DNA of 32,599 nt from JACCTH01 sp050741915 (GTDB lineage Bacteria > Actinomycetota > Acidimicrobiia > Spongiisociales > ZC4RG35), in the NCBI GenBank assembly GCA_050741915.1, contig JBOGEX010000097.1, positions 1-32,599 of the forward strand. Direction: 5' to 3'. The notes beneath the pieces were generated by a model. It had not been told where the DNA came from and made no database searches. It saw only the letters and a list, made by a program, of their open reading frames with translations. Below, piece after piece: positions 24,935 to 32,536 of this stretch. A program made the position numbers and the translations under genes. Position 1 is the stretch's first letter; each line of letters opens with the position of its first letter.

Positions 24935-24951
24935 GATCAGGATGCACGCAG

Positions 24952-25878
24952 TTGACCTCGAAGCCACTGCCCTCCATTTCCATTGTTACCCCTTCATTCA
25001 ATCAAGGGCGATTTTTGACAGAGACGATGGAGAGCATCCATGCACAGGGCTACCCGGATCTGGAACACATCGTCATCGATGGCGGCTCCAGTGACGAGTC
25101 GGTGTCGGTAATAAAGAAATACGAGGAACGGTTGGCGTGCTGGGTGAGCGAGCCAGACAACGGTCAAACCGACGCCCTTATCAAAGGCTTCGCTCGCTCA
25201 CGGGGCGATATCCAGTGTTGGCTCAACTCCGATGACCTTTTTGAGCCAGGGACTCTGGCCGAGGTCGGTGCCTATTTCGCTCGTCACCCTGAGGTCGAGT
25301 TCGTCTATGGCGACTCGACATGGATCGACGATCAGGGGTTCGTCATCAAGCCAAAACGAGAACATGGGTTCAGCCGGTTTATCTGGATGTACGACCACAA
25401 CTTCATCCCCCAGCCTTCGGCCTTTTGGCGTCGGGGACTTTACGAAAGGGTCGGAGGGCTTGATCCCCAATTCGATCTGGCCATGGATGCTGACCTCTGG
25501 ATTCGTTTCGCCGACGTCACCAAGCCTCGTCATGTCTCCCAAGCCTGGTCACGTATGAGGTTCTACGGTGAACAAAAGAACACGCGCCTGCGGGATAAGT
25601 CCAGTCTCGAGGGCAAGGCCATTCGGAGCAGATATCTCCAGCCCCGTTCACGACAGGAGGTAGCAGCCAAGGCGGCAGCGGCTCGGTCGCTACGGGTGCT
25701 CTGGAAGCTGGCCAGTGGGTGCTACACAGCATCAGAGCTCCTGCTGCACGCCCGGACCGTGGTGGGCGGTAAATCGTGGGAAAAGCAACGCCTGGCCCAA
25801 GCTGGCAAGGTCAATGCTCCATTCGGTGCTGTCGCCGACGTCGAAGTCGAGCCAACCGATGACGAATCCGGCCCCTAA
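24952..25878 (+). CDS. Glycosyltransferase family 2 protein in RiPP locus
   Basis: This 308-residue GT-A fold enzyme has SIVTPSFNQGRFLTETMESI, IVIDGGSSDESVSVI, GQTDALIKGFARSRGDI and the metal-binding WLNSDDLFEPG (DxD-type). QPSAFWRRGLYERVGGLDP and AMDADLWIRFA follow. No membrane helix is seen. The start is TTG at 24952, preceded by AGGA; no ATG fits the frame. It lies 91 bp after the B1 gene and its 3' end overlaps the convergent nucleotidyltransferase gene by 68 bp. A role in glycosylating the peptide is possible, but it may equally belong to the general glycan biosynthesis of the region. Confidence 0.82.
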   Translation: MTSKPLPSISIVTPSFNQGRFLTETMESIHAQGYPDLEHIVIDGGSSDESVSVIKKYEERLACWVSEPDNGQTDALIKGFARSRGDIQCWLNSDDLFEPGTLAEVGAYFARHPEVEFVYGDSTWIDDQGFVIKPKREHGFSRFIWMYDHNFIPQPSAFWRRGLYERVGGLDPQFDLAMDADLWIRFADVTKPRHVSQAWSRMRFYGEQKNTRLRDKSSLEGKAIRSRYLQPRSRQEVAAKAAAARSLRVLWKLASGCYTASELLLHARTVVGGKSWEKQRLAQAGKVNAPFGAVADVEVEPTDDESGP

Positions 25879-26914
25879 GCAGACGACCTAAGTAGCTGCC
25901 CTTCTCTTCCGGAAAGTTGCGCCGAAGTTCATATGCGGAGGGGAGAAGTCGATGCCAGAAAGCGACCAACACCTCGGCCCACCGAGCTCCCTCCAATAGC
26001 GGGAGGAGAAATTGCCGATATCGAAAGCGAGACTCGCCTTCGGCGCCCAGCATCCTGATCGAAGGTGGCCAGGCGCGATTCCACAGCCAGTCGTCGGTTG
26101 CGAACCGTGTGGACTCCGGCACTCCTAGGTCGATCCGCGCGGCCGCCAGCGTAGAGCGGAAGGATTTGGCGAGGCCTACGGCCTCAGCCATTAGCACGGC
26201 ACTATCCATGTCGAGACTTGAGTCTGCGCTGATCCGGATTAGATCGATGTAACCAAGCAGGTACCTGAACCGGTCTTTGTTGAGATGAAGAGCAGCGAGG
26301 ACCAGGCTTGTCTCGACTCCCAGCACCTTTACCGAGTGGCCACCATCTGTCAGAAGGGTCGTTGCGTTTTCGAACAGGACCCCGCCCTCGCGGGTGGTTG
26401 CCACTTCCAGCTTGAGCGGGTCGAGGTGAAGATCCACCGGTAGGCCGTGGAATCCAAAGTCGATCGATTGCAAACGGGGAGACTGCAACGCTCTTGGTTC
26501 GGACAGGAGCGAATGACGTGGCTGGAGGGCGGCGAGAAGTTCCCTGACCAGATGACGATGCCAGGGTGCGAGCACGAGGTCGATGTCCCATGCCGGTCGC
26601 TCTCCAAGCCGTGAATACCAGCGAGCCTCGTTGGCGATACCCTTGATGACGAAAACGTCGATTCCTAGCTGGGCGGCTGTTTCGGCGATCTCGTGGCAGG
26701 CGTCCATGAGCATCCGGTTTCGTGCCCATCCGAGGGCGTCGACCCTGTTGAGTTCGGTAGCCGCGGCGCTCTCAATCGTGAGCCCTCTATCCATCGCCGT
26801 TTTGAGGATGCCCCCAACTCGGTGCTCCTCGGCGGATCGCACGATCTCGGCATCGATCGTTCCGCTGACAGGGCGTCCGGCCGCAAGATCGATAAGGGCG
26901 TGGTGGGGTTTCAC
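25811..26914 (-). CDS. Nucleotidyltransferase family protein (NTP_transf_5 type) in RiPP locus
   Basis: This 367-residue protein matches the nucleotidyltransferase-like proteins often found in lasso and related RiPP loci. The key region is DVFVIKGIANEARWYS, followed by RPAWDIDLVL with the paired acidic residues (DxD) of the nucleotidyltransferase fold. Further on are LPVDLHLDPL and an Arg-rich C-terminus (RHRLARLRRRRQHR). In the pseudomycoidin pathway a similar protein works after the kinase, in glycosylation of the phosphorylated C-terminal Ser. The GTG at 26914 is the best start. It lies 45 bp downstream of the GT2 gene on the same strand, so those two may be co-transcribed. Confidence 0.75.
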   Translation of the reverse strand: MKPHHALIDLAAGRPVSGTIDAEIVRSAEEHRVGGILKTAMDRGLTIESAAATELNRVDALGWARNRMLMDACHEIAETAAQLGIDVFVIKGIANEARWYSRLGERPAWDIDLVLAPWHRHLVRELLAALQPRHSLLSEPRALQSPRLQSIDFGFHGLPVDLHLDPLKLEVATTREGGVLFENATTLLTDGGHSVKVLGVETSLVLAALHLNKDRFRYLLGYIDLIRISADSSLDMDSAVLMAEAVGLAKSFRSTLAAARIDLGVPESTRFATDDWLWNRAWPPSIRMLGAEGESRFRYRQFLLPLLEGARWAEVLVAFWHRLLPSAYELRRNFPEEKGSYLGRLLRGRIRHRLARLRRRRQHRMEH

Positions 26915-26959
26915 AGACTTAAGCGTCGTTCTCTGCGGGTACGGCCAGCGAATGGCAAA

Positions 26960-27940
26960 TCAGGAATTCCCGGGCGTGCGGTCGTTCAGGGTCCTAGGGG
27001 CCTGTCGGAACCGGCTGATGAACCTCTGGAAGCCACCAGGCAAAAGTGAACGGAGAAAATGCTTTCGGTAAGACGGATTGCCGGGCTGAAGCAGGAGAGC
27101 TCGGGTCGCCAAACCGACTCCCTTAAGGCGACGGCCACTATCAAGAAAGGCGTTAGAGCTCACCGCCAGGCCTTGGGCCAGGAACTTCGCGACCCTGGCA
27201 CGAGGAGATAGACACTGCGGACAGTCCATCCCCATCGATCGGAACGCCATCTGGTGACGCGCATGTATCGCCTTTCGAAAGCGATAGTTGTCGTACCTGG
27301 CTGTGGTGAAGGTCATCGCCTGGGGATGTATCCGGTACAGGTAAAGAGGTTGCGCCAGATAAAGGGGCTGTAGCCTCCGCTCCGCGACGCCGATCCAGAA
27401 ATCCCAGTCCTCGCCTCCCCTTAAGGCCTCTTCTTCTGAGTATCCCCCTACAGATGCCCAGACCCTTCTGCGCATCAATACCCCCGAACCAACGAACAGG
27501 AAGTGGGCTGGACAATTGAGAGAGTCGTCGATGGGAAACGGCCACACTTCATCCGTGGTCCCGAAGCACTTCCAATCCACTACCACCCAATCTGCCTCCG
27601 GACGGTCTCTGAGCGCACGATGTGTTATCTCGAGGAACGAAGGATCGAGTCGGTCGTCAGCGTCCAGTAACGCGACTAGCTGTGCTTTGGCGGCTCGAAT
27701 ACCTGTATTCCGCGCGGCACCGAGTCCCCGATTCTGGGCGTGACGGATGATCTTGAACCTGGGGTCTTGCATCTCCTTCACGACGCCAGAAACGATCTCG
27801 TTGCGGGAGCCGTCGTCGACGAGTATGCCTTCCCAGGATTCGAAGGTCTGGTTGAGGAGGCTTGCTAGGCAATCCCGCACGAAATCTTTGGGCTCTTCGT
27901 GGTAAGCAATGACCACCGTAATCGAAGGAACTTCGCACAT
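26960..27940 (-). CDS. Glycosyltransferase family 2 protein
   Basis: The 326-residue protein is a classical GT2: ITVVIAYHEEPKDFVRDCLA, ILVDDGSRNEIVSGV, NRGLGAARNTGIRAAKAQLV, ALLDADDRLDPSFLE (DxDD metal site), VGSGVLMRRRVWASVGGYSE and GGEDWDFWIGVAERR (the ED..W acceptor motif). There is no signal peptide or membrane helix. It precedes the nucleotidyltransferase gene on the same strand and may act with it in modifying the RiPP or a cell-surface glycan. It shares the GT2 fold with the gene at 24952 but is not a close copy. Confidence 0.85.
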   Translation of the reverse strand: MCEVPSITVVIAYHEEPKDFVRDCLASLLNQTFESWEGILVDDGSRNEIVSGVVKEMQDPRFKIIRHAQNRGLGAARNTGIRAAKAQLVALLDADDRLDPSFLEITHRALRDRPEADWVVVDWKCFGTTDEVWPFPIDDSLNCPAHFLFVGSGVLMRRRVWASVGGYSEEEALRGGEDWDFWIGVAERRLQPLYLAQPLYLYRIHPQAMTFTTARYDNYRFRKAIHARHQMAFRSMGMDCPQCLSPRARVAKFLAQGLAVSSNAFLDSGRRLKGVGLATRALLLQPGNPSYRKHFLRSLLPGGFQRFISRFRQAPRTLNDRTPGNS

Positions 27941-28027
27941 CGCTCTAGTGGGATGCCGATCTCACTGGCCGAGGCTCCCAAACATCGATGCGGCGCCCGG
28001 ACCGCGTATTCATCAGCTCGCGTTGAG

Positions 28028-29797
28028 TCATATCGGCCACCGAGTCGGCACCAGAATCACCAACACGGCCACCACTAGAACGGTTAACGGCGCACCCAGG
28101 CGCGCATAGTCCCCGAATCGATAGCCGCCTGGTCCGTAGACCATTGTGTTGGTCTGATAACCGATTGGGGTCAAGAAATCCACCGATGCGGCCACCGCCA
28201 CCGCGATCGCAAATCCGCGGCCTTGGATCGCCGTCGCCCCGGCCGCCGCTACTGCGATGGGAAACATCAGCAAGGCGGCCGCGTTGTTGTTGACCGTGGC
28301 GGTGAGAAAGACCGTGGAAAGAATCACGCCCAGGAGGACTCCGCGATCACCAAAACCATCGAATAGGTCGACAAGACCGCCGGCAATCACCGCCGCCAAC
28401 CCCGACGACTCAACTGCAGCTGCGACTCCAAACGAGGTGGCGATCACGACGATCACGTCAAGGTCGACGGATGCCCGCGCTTCTCCGGCAGTAAGGACCC
28501 GTAAACCGACTAGCGCCACTGCCGCCAATAGCGCGACGCTCAGGATCGGCAGCAATCCCAATGACGCCACCAAGACGATTCCCAGAGTGACGACGCCAAC
28601 CAGCCATGCCTTGCTCGTGGCCTTGGCCGGTGTCGTCCCGGAGCCGGAGATCAGGAGGAAATCGCTTCGGTCTCGCCATCGATCGAGAAAGCTGCGGTCG
28701 GCCACCAGGAGCAGAGTGTCCCCCAGTCGTAGCTCAACCTGCCCGAGCTTGGCGTCAACTCGCTGCCCGGCGCGGTGAATGGCCAGGACCGCCGCCTGAT
28801 ACCGGCTGCGGAAATCGATGTCGCGAAGTGTTCTCCCCACCAGCGGCGATTCCACTCCGATGACTGCTTCGAAATAGCGGGTTCGCTCTGCGCCAATAGT
28901 GTCGAGATGTCCGGCCTCGGCCGAACGAAGGCCCCTCGTGGTCTGCAGATCCATCACTCCGCCCGATTTGCCGACAAAACGCAAACGGTCCTCGGCTTTT
29001 AGAACCGTGTCGGGAGCGACGGGGGCAATCAACTCCCCTCCTCTCTCGAGCGTGACGAGAAACGATCCCGAGAGATGCCTGAGGCCGGCCTCTTCGACGG
29101 TGCGACCGCTTATCGATCCGTTCGACTCGACCACCATATCCACGACAAAGCTTCGGGCCTCATCGGTTGCTTCCTGGCGGACCGAGCGACGGATGGGCAG
29201 CAGATTTGGTGTGAGCAGAACCAACAGCACCATTCCGATCAATGCGATCGGGAGCCCAACGGCAGTGATCTCGAAGAACCCGAGTCCGGGCTCCCCGGAA
29301 GCCTCGAGCAATCCGGAGATGACAAGGTTGGTGGAGGTCCCGATGAGAGTGACGACCCCTCCCAGGAGGGCAGCGAAGGACAAGGGCATCAAATAGAGCG
29401 AAGGAGACCGACCTTTGGACTCGGCCCACGCCTTCACTTGTGGAAGCAGCATCGCCACGATCGGGGTGTTGTTGAGAAACGCCGAGGCCGCCGCGGTGGG
29501 GCCAACCAGGCGCGCCAAAGAACCGCGGACGCTTCCGTTCGAGCCGAGAGTCGTTCTTACCACCGGGGTGAGAGCTCCAGTTGTCTCCACGGCCCGGGCG
29601 AGTACGAAAAGGGCCGCGACCGTCAGAGGGGCGGGATTGGAGAATCCAGCTAGCGCCTCCGTCGGGGATACGACCCCCGCCACCAAGACCGCGACCATTC
29701 CCGCCGACATGGCCACGGCCGGGGAGACCAGGTCCCGCATCAATACAATGAGGACCAACAACACCACCCCCAATGAGAACCACGCCTCCCAGCTCAA
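28028..29797 (-). CDS. SLC13/DASS family permease with TrkA-C (RCK_C) domains
   Basis: This 589-residue transporter has two membrane halves separated by two soluble TrkA-C domains (residues about 215-390; SGRTVEEAGLR, LKAEDRLRFVG, VGRTLRDIDFR, LRLGDTLLLVAD). The first half has AAASAFLNNTPIVAMLLPQV and LIGTSTNLVISGLLEASG; the second has FLTATVNNNAAALLMFPIAV and FLTPIGYQTNTMVYGPGGY. The NNTP/SNT pair and this layout are those of SLC13 sulfate/dicarboxylate and SAC1-like sodium-coupled carriers. Sulfate is a plausible substrate beside the PAPS genes at the other end, but the anion cannot be fixed from sequence. The start is TTG at 29797 with AAGGAT upstream. Confidence 0.85.
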   Translation of the reverse strand: MSWEAWFSLGVVLLVLIVLMRDLVSPAVAMSAGMVAVLVAGVVSPTEALAGFSNPAPLTVAALFVLARAVETTGALTPVVRTTLGSNGSVRGSLARLVGPTAAASAFLNNTPIVAMLLPQVKAWAESKGRSPSLYLMPLSFAALLGGVVTLIGTSTNLVISGLLEASGEPGLGFFEITAVGLPIALIGMVLLVLLTPNLLPIRRSVRQEATDEARSFVVDMVVESNGSISGRTVEEAGLRHLSGSFLVTLERGGELIAPVAPDTVLKAEDRLRFVGKSGGVMDLQTTRGLRSAEAGHLDTIGAERTRYFEAVIGVESPLVGRTLRDIDFRSRYQAAVLAIHRAGQRVDAKLGQVELRLGDTLLLVADRSFLDRWRDRSDFLLISGSGTTPAKATSKAWLVGVVTLGIVLVASLGLLPILSVALLAAVALVGLRVLTAGEARASVDLDVIVVIATSFGVAAAVESSGLAAVIAGGLVDLFDGFGDRGVLLGVILSTVFLTATVNNNAAALLMFPIAVAAAGATAIQGRGFAIAVAVAASVDFLTPIGYQTNTMVYGPGGYRFGDYARLGAPLTVLVVAVLVILVPTRWPI

Positions 29798-30216
29798 TTC
29801 CGATCCTTGTCAGAGGTCGCGGAGTCGCCTTCGATCGGGATCACGCAGCCAACTGCTGGCTCGTTCAACCGATCGCTCCTATAAGTTCGTCTAGTTGATC
29901 CGAACCGCGAGCTAAGACCTTGCTACGACCTCTGGTCTCCCGATTCCTCACTCGGGTACCTCAGGGGAGATCTGATCAAGAGGGACTGGTCGCTTTGCGA
30001 AGTCCATATTTCTGCCATAGACCGAAGGAATTCCGGATGCAGACGGATTTAGGTCGGCTAGGAACGCCAAAGCACCCCCGTGGTTGGATTTGTTCGCACC
30101 CCACTCCCCTGCCCTTTCCAGCAATCACTCTATCCGAAACGCCCAACGCGACTAGAGGAGCTAGGGAGGACTATTGCCCTTTACGAGACTCGCACCTGCT
30201 AAGTCGAGGTCGTGGA
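29798..30216. other. Intergenic stretch with no recognisable intact gene
   Basis: The 419 bp between the SLC13 start and the permease pseudogene hold no intact gene that I can support. On the minus strand an open stretch of about 45 codons ending at 29948 reads LAFLADLNPSASGIPS and KRPVPLDQISPEVPE; it looks like the remnant C-terminus of some protein, but I do not recognise the family. The plus-strand frame through here has no coding character. Confidence 0.4.
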
Positions 30217-30650
30217 CTAGCTGTTTTGGGGGATCAGCCCGCGATTGCGACGGAGGCGTCGTTCCATTGCACCAAAGATGAGCCCGTCCACTGCAACGTC
30301 GATGATGAGCACCACGATCATCATTGCCAGGAGCGCTGGCGCGTCCGACAACTCGCGCGCGAACTGAAGCTGAACGCCGAGGTAGGGGCGGGCGGGCAAT
30401 GATTGCGAGGAGTTCCCCCGCCATCAGCGATCTCCAGGCGAAAGGCCATCCTTGCTTGAGTCCGGAGACGAACCCCGGCAGAGCTCCCGGCAGGATCACT
30501 CGCATCCATGCAACTCACCCCCGGGCCCCAATATCTGACCAGCCCGCAGAAGGAGCGGTGGGATGTGGCCGACGCCACCTATCAGTCCGTTGGCAATGGA
30601 AGGGGCGGCACCACAAGGACCACCACGATTGCATAGCCGAGGGCTTCAAG
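30217..30650 (-). pseudogene. Decayed NitT/TauT (nitrate/sulfonate/taurine) ABC permease, C-terminal half
   Basis: Family segments appear in order on the minus strand but in different frames. ANGLIGGVGHIPPLLLRAGQ with ILG comes first (about 30585-30515), then RVILPGALPGFVSGLKQGW and FAWRSLMAGELLAI (about 30505-30415). A third frame carries the C-terminus, LQFARELSDAPALLAMMIVV and IFGAMERRLRRN, ending at a TAG at 30217-30219. These match the inner-membrane permease of SsuC/TauC-like transporters, including the GLKQGW.FAWRSLMAGEL signature. At least two frameshifts separate the pieces and the N-terminal half is missing, so it cannot be functional. Confidence 0.8.
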
Positions 30651-30848
30651 GGCGCCAATGACGGTCAGGCTGTCAGCGCCCGGCAGCGCCGTAGGCCTCG
30701 GCTACCGGCAATCCTTGGATGCCGAAGTCGGCGCGCTTCTTCCAGGCCGAACGGGACCAGCCAGAGCTTTCATCGCCTCCAGCTAGCTCCCTTTCGGCGA
30801 AACCGCGGTCCGAAACTCAAGTTGCTCCTCGGTCAAGTCAAAGTTCAC
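30625..30848 (-). pseudogene. N-terminal remnant of an acyl-CoA dehydrogenase gene
   Basis: A GTG at 30848 with GGGAGA upstream starts VNFDLTEEQLEFRTAV, the typical N-terminus of acyl-CoA dehydrogenases. The sequence then continues in a second frame (FAERELAGGDESSGW, KKRADFGIQGLPVAEAYGAA) and in a third (ADSLTVIGALEALGYA). So roughly 75 residues of the family's N-terminal helical domain remain, with two frameshifts. After ALGYA the similarity ends at about 30630 and permease-like sequence (IVVVLVV...) begins, which marks a deletion junction with the adjacent permease remnant. The catalytic part is absent. Confidence 0.75.
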
Positions 30849-30943
30849 CGAGTCTCCCCTCAATCACTTCCCTAGTCCGGCAGCAATTGAGCTACGCGTT
30901 GGCACCTCTCGAAGAGATGAGGCAACCAGGTCTCGTCAGCTTG

Positions 30944-31297
30944 CTATCCGTAGGTGTCCGTTGCTTTGAGGGTATGCACGGGACTTTGTAGGTGCCTCCC
31001 TCCCTCGGCTCGTCTCTTGGTGGCCGGTTTTGTAAAGATGGCGCTTCTCGAGTCTTTCCGGGGGCTTATCTCGGTGGCAAAACTCGATGCGTCATCGGCC
31101 GCGAAATGGACCTCTTCGGCGCCGAGTCGAAGCATGAACACGCCGTCTACCAACTGCCATACCCACACATCAGTCATCGACCAACGGCCACTGGCAGAGC
31201 GAACTTCCAGGTAATCATCCCGAAGCACGAGATCGACAGGCAGATCGAGCGGATCGCCGGGGACTCCCAAGCGACCTTGATACATAGATGCAGTCAT
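30944..31297 (-). CDS. Small soluble protein of 117 aa, conserved-looking, function unknown
   Basis: I do not recognise a functional family. Residues 1-75 look like a real beta-rich domain: YQGRLGVPGDPLDLPVDLVL, DYLEVRSASGRWSMTDVWVW, LVDGVFMLRLGAEEVHFAAD and DASSFATEIS. From about residue 78 the sequence becomes basic and low in hydrophobic residues (RKDSRSAIFTKPATKRRAEG), and the end runs toward the pseudogene area, so the C-terminus may be altered or extended. The ATG at 31297 or the one at 31285 could be the start. There is no signal peptide or membrane helix. Confidence 0.65.
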   Translation of the reverse strand: MTASMYQGRLGVPGDPLDLPVDLVLRDDYLEVRSASGRWSMTDVWVWQLVDGVFMLRLGAEEVHFAADDASSFATEISPRKDSRSAIFTKPATKRRAEGGRHLQSPVHTLKATDTYG

Positions 31298-31398
31298 TCC
31301 GCCCCAGCCCCTTCAGCCTTCTCCACGAATTTACAGGCTGAACCGGCAAACGGAAATATCTAACAGCGCTGAGTTTCGCGAAAGCTCGGTCGATCCGC

Positions 31399-32325
31399 TT
31401 AGGTGCGAACCGTCACCGAAAAGCTTGTGGTTTGTTCGAGGACTCCGTTCCAGTACCAGCGGACCTCGAAGCGGTGGGTGCCGGGGACGAGGGTCGTCAC
31501 TCCTCTAAAGAGCCTCGTCGGAAGCGGTGAGTCCTCTGGGACCGGCAATGCTTCTAAGGCCATTGCAAAGCCATTTATTAGAACCTCGACTCTGGTGCCG
31601 GTCGAGGTCAGAACGTCGCTTGCGCTGACGTCGTAGAAACCCTCCCTGACCTCGTACCGGCTCCGATAGGGGATGGTGATTGAGGCGAAGCAGAGGAGGC
31701 CGTCCTTCGTGCACCACGGATTGGTTCCCTGTAGTAGGGAGATCTGTGGGTAGACCTTGGCGATCTCGAATGCCCGAACGAGAAACGTCGCCATCTGTTC
31801 ACGGGTTACCCAGTCGTAGGGGCAGAAGATACTCAGGCCGCATCCGGTAGTGATTCCGGCGGCGGCAATTGCCCCGATGTCCTGGGCATGAGGGCCGGTT
31901 CCGACATCGGCGAAGTTGTGCTGGGTCGGAGTCAGGTCCAGTGCCCGGGTGAGGAACGTCGCCATTTGCTCACGGCTCACGACCTGATCCGGACAATAAG
32001 TGGTGGCCGAACACCCAGCAGTAATACCGGCTGCAGCTAGGGCGTTGATGTTGGGGGCGTGGATGTTGCTGCCGATGTCGGTGAAGGGGCCAGTGTCCTG
32101 TGGCGCCAGCTCCATAGCTCTGACCAGGAAGCTCGCCATCTCGGCCCTGGTCACCCCGCCTCGCGGGCAGAAGTTGGTGCTACCGCAACCCTTGGTGATG
32201 CCGACCTCGGCGATCCCATTGATATCGGACTCATGGACCGAGCCGTCGTCATCGGTAAACGCACCACTGATCCCGGCCGCGGCGGCGGGGCTGGCAGTCA
32301 GGAGGAGCGCCAGTGCAGCAAACAC
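31399..32325 (-). CDS. Secreted protein with three SLH (S-layer homology) repeats
   Basis: The 308-residue product has a hydrophobic export segment (FAALALLLTASPAAAAG) and then three SLH repeats at about 20-75, 80-135 and 140-195, each with a Cys pair (GCGSTNFCP, GCSATTYCP, GCGLSIFCP) and VTRAEMASFLVRA, VSREQMATFLTRA or VTREQMATFLVRA. The C-terminal 110 residues are beta-rich (RYEVREGFYDVSA, GTHRFEVRWYWNG). It probably anchors to the cell envelope. The start is uncertain: the GTG at 32325 gives a signal peptide lacking positive residues and has no nearby ribosome site. Reading upstream in frame adds GARLLA, but that runs into the repeat tract at 32334-32390. Confidence 0.85.
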   Translation of the reverse strand: MFAALALLLTASPAAAAGISGAFTDDDGSVHESDINGIAEVGITKGCGSTNFCPRGGVTRAEMASFLVRAMELAPQDTGPFTDIGSNIHAPNINALAAAGITAGCSATTYCPDQVVSREQMATFLTRALDLTPTQHNFADVGTGPHAQDIGAIAAAGITTGCGLSIFCPYDWVTREQMATFLVRAFEIAKVYPQISLLQGTNPWCTKDGLLCFASITIPYRSRYEVREGFYDVSASDVLTSTGTRVEVLINGFAMALEALPVPEDSPLPTRLFRGVTTLVPGTHRFEVRWYWNGVLEQTTSFSVTVRT

Positions 32326-32333
32326 TGCGAGAA

Positions 32334-32390
32334 GGCGCGCCCCGGTTTCTCCCCCCAGCGAGGCGCGCCCCGTGTCTCTCCCCCCAGCGA
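32334..32390. repeat. Tandem pair of about 28-bp imperfect direct repeats
   Basis: Two adjacent units both begin GGCGCGCCCC and end TCTCCCCCCAGCGA: 32334-32361 (28 bp) and 32362-32390 (29 bp). They differ only in a few central bases (GGTT versus GTGTC). They sit 9 bp upstream of the GTG of the SLH gene, so they occupy the place of its ribosome site or first codons. Confidence 0.8.
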
Positions 32391-32507
32391 GCGAAGCGAG
32401 CGTTGGGGGGAGTGGCCCGAAGGGCCGAGGGGGGCGCGGCTTCGCCGGCTCTGCCCCCTTCAGTCCCCCCTCCCCGGCTTCGCCGGTACTCCCCCCTTCG
32501 GGGGGAG
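32378..32507. repeat. Cluster of GC-rich hairpins, REP-like
   Basis: Several near-perfect palindromes follow one another. CTCCCCCCA (32378-32386) pairs with TTGGGGGGAG (32403-32412). GGCCC-GAA-GGGCC is at 32414-32426. GGC-TTC-GCC is at 32438-32446. CCGGC-TTC-GCCGG is at 32474-32486. CTCCCCCC-TTC-GGGGGGAG is at 32489-32507. Tracts of C or G lie between them, and GAA/TTC loops recur. This looks like an interspersed palindromic element and may also serve as a terminator for the gene ending at 32537. Confidence 0.7.
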
Positions 32508-32536
32508 AAACAGGGGGGGAACCGGGGCCGAGGGGA

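Noticed and set aside
29920..30402. Plus-strand ORF of 160 codons
   Set aside because: No hydrophobic or motif pattern; it runs across the permease remnant on the other strand.
30161..30505. An intact 114-aa membrane protein on the minus strand
   Set aside because: Only its first 38 residues match an ABC permease; the rest is out of frame, so it is part of a pseudogene.
32334..32507. CRISPR array
   Set aside because: The repeats are tandem without spacers and are palindromic tracts; no cas genes are present.
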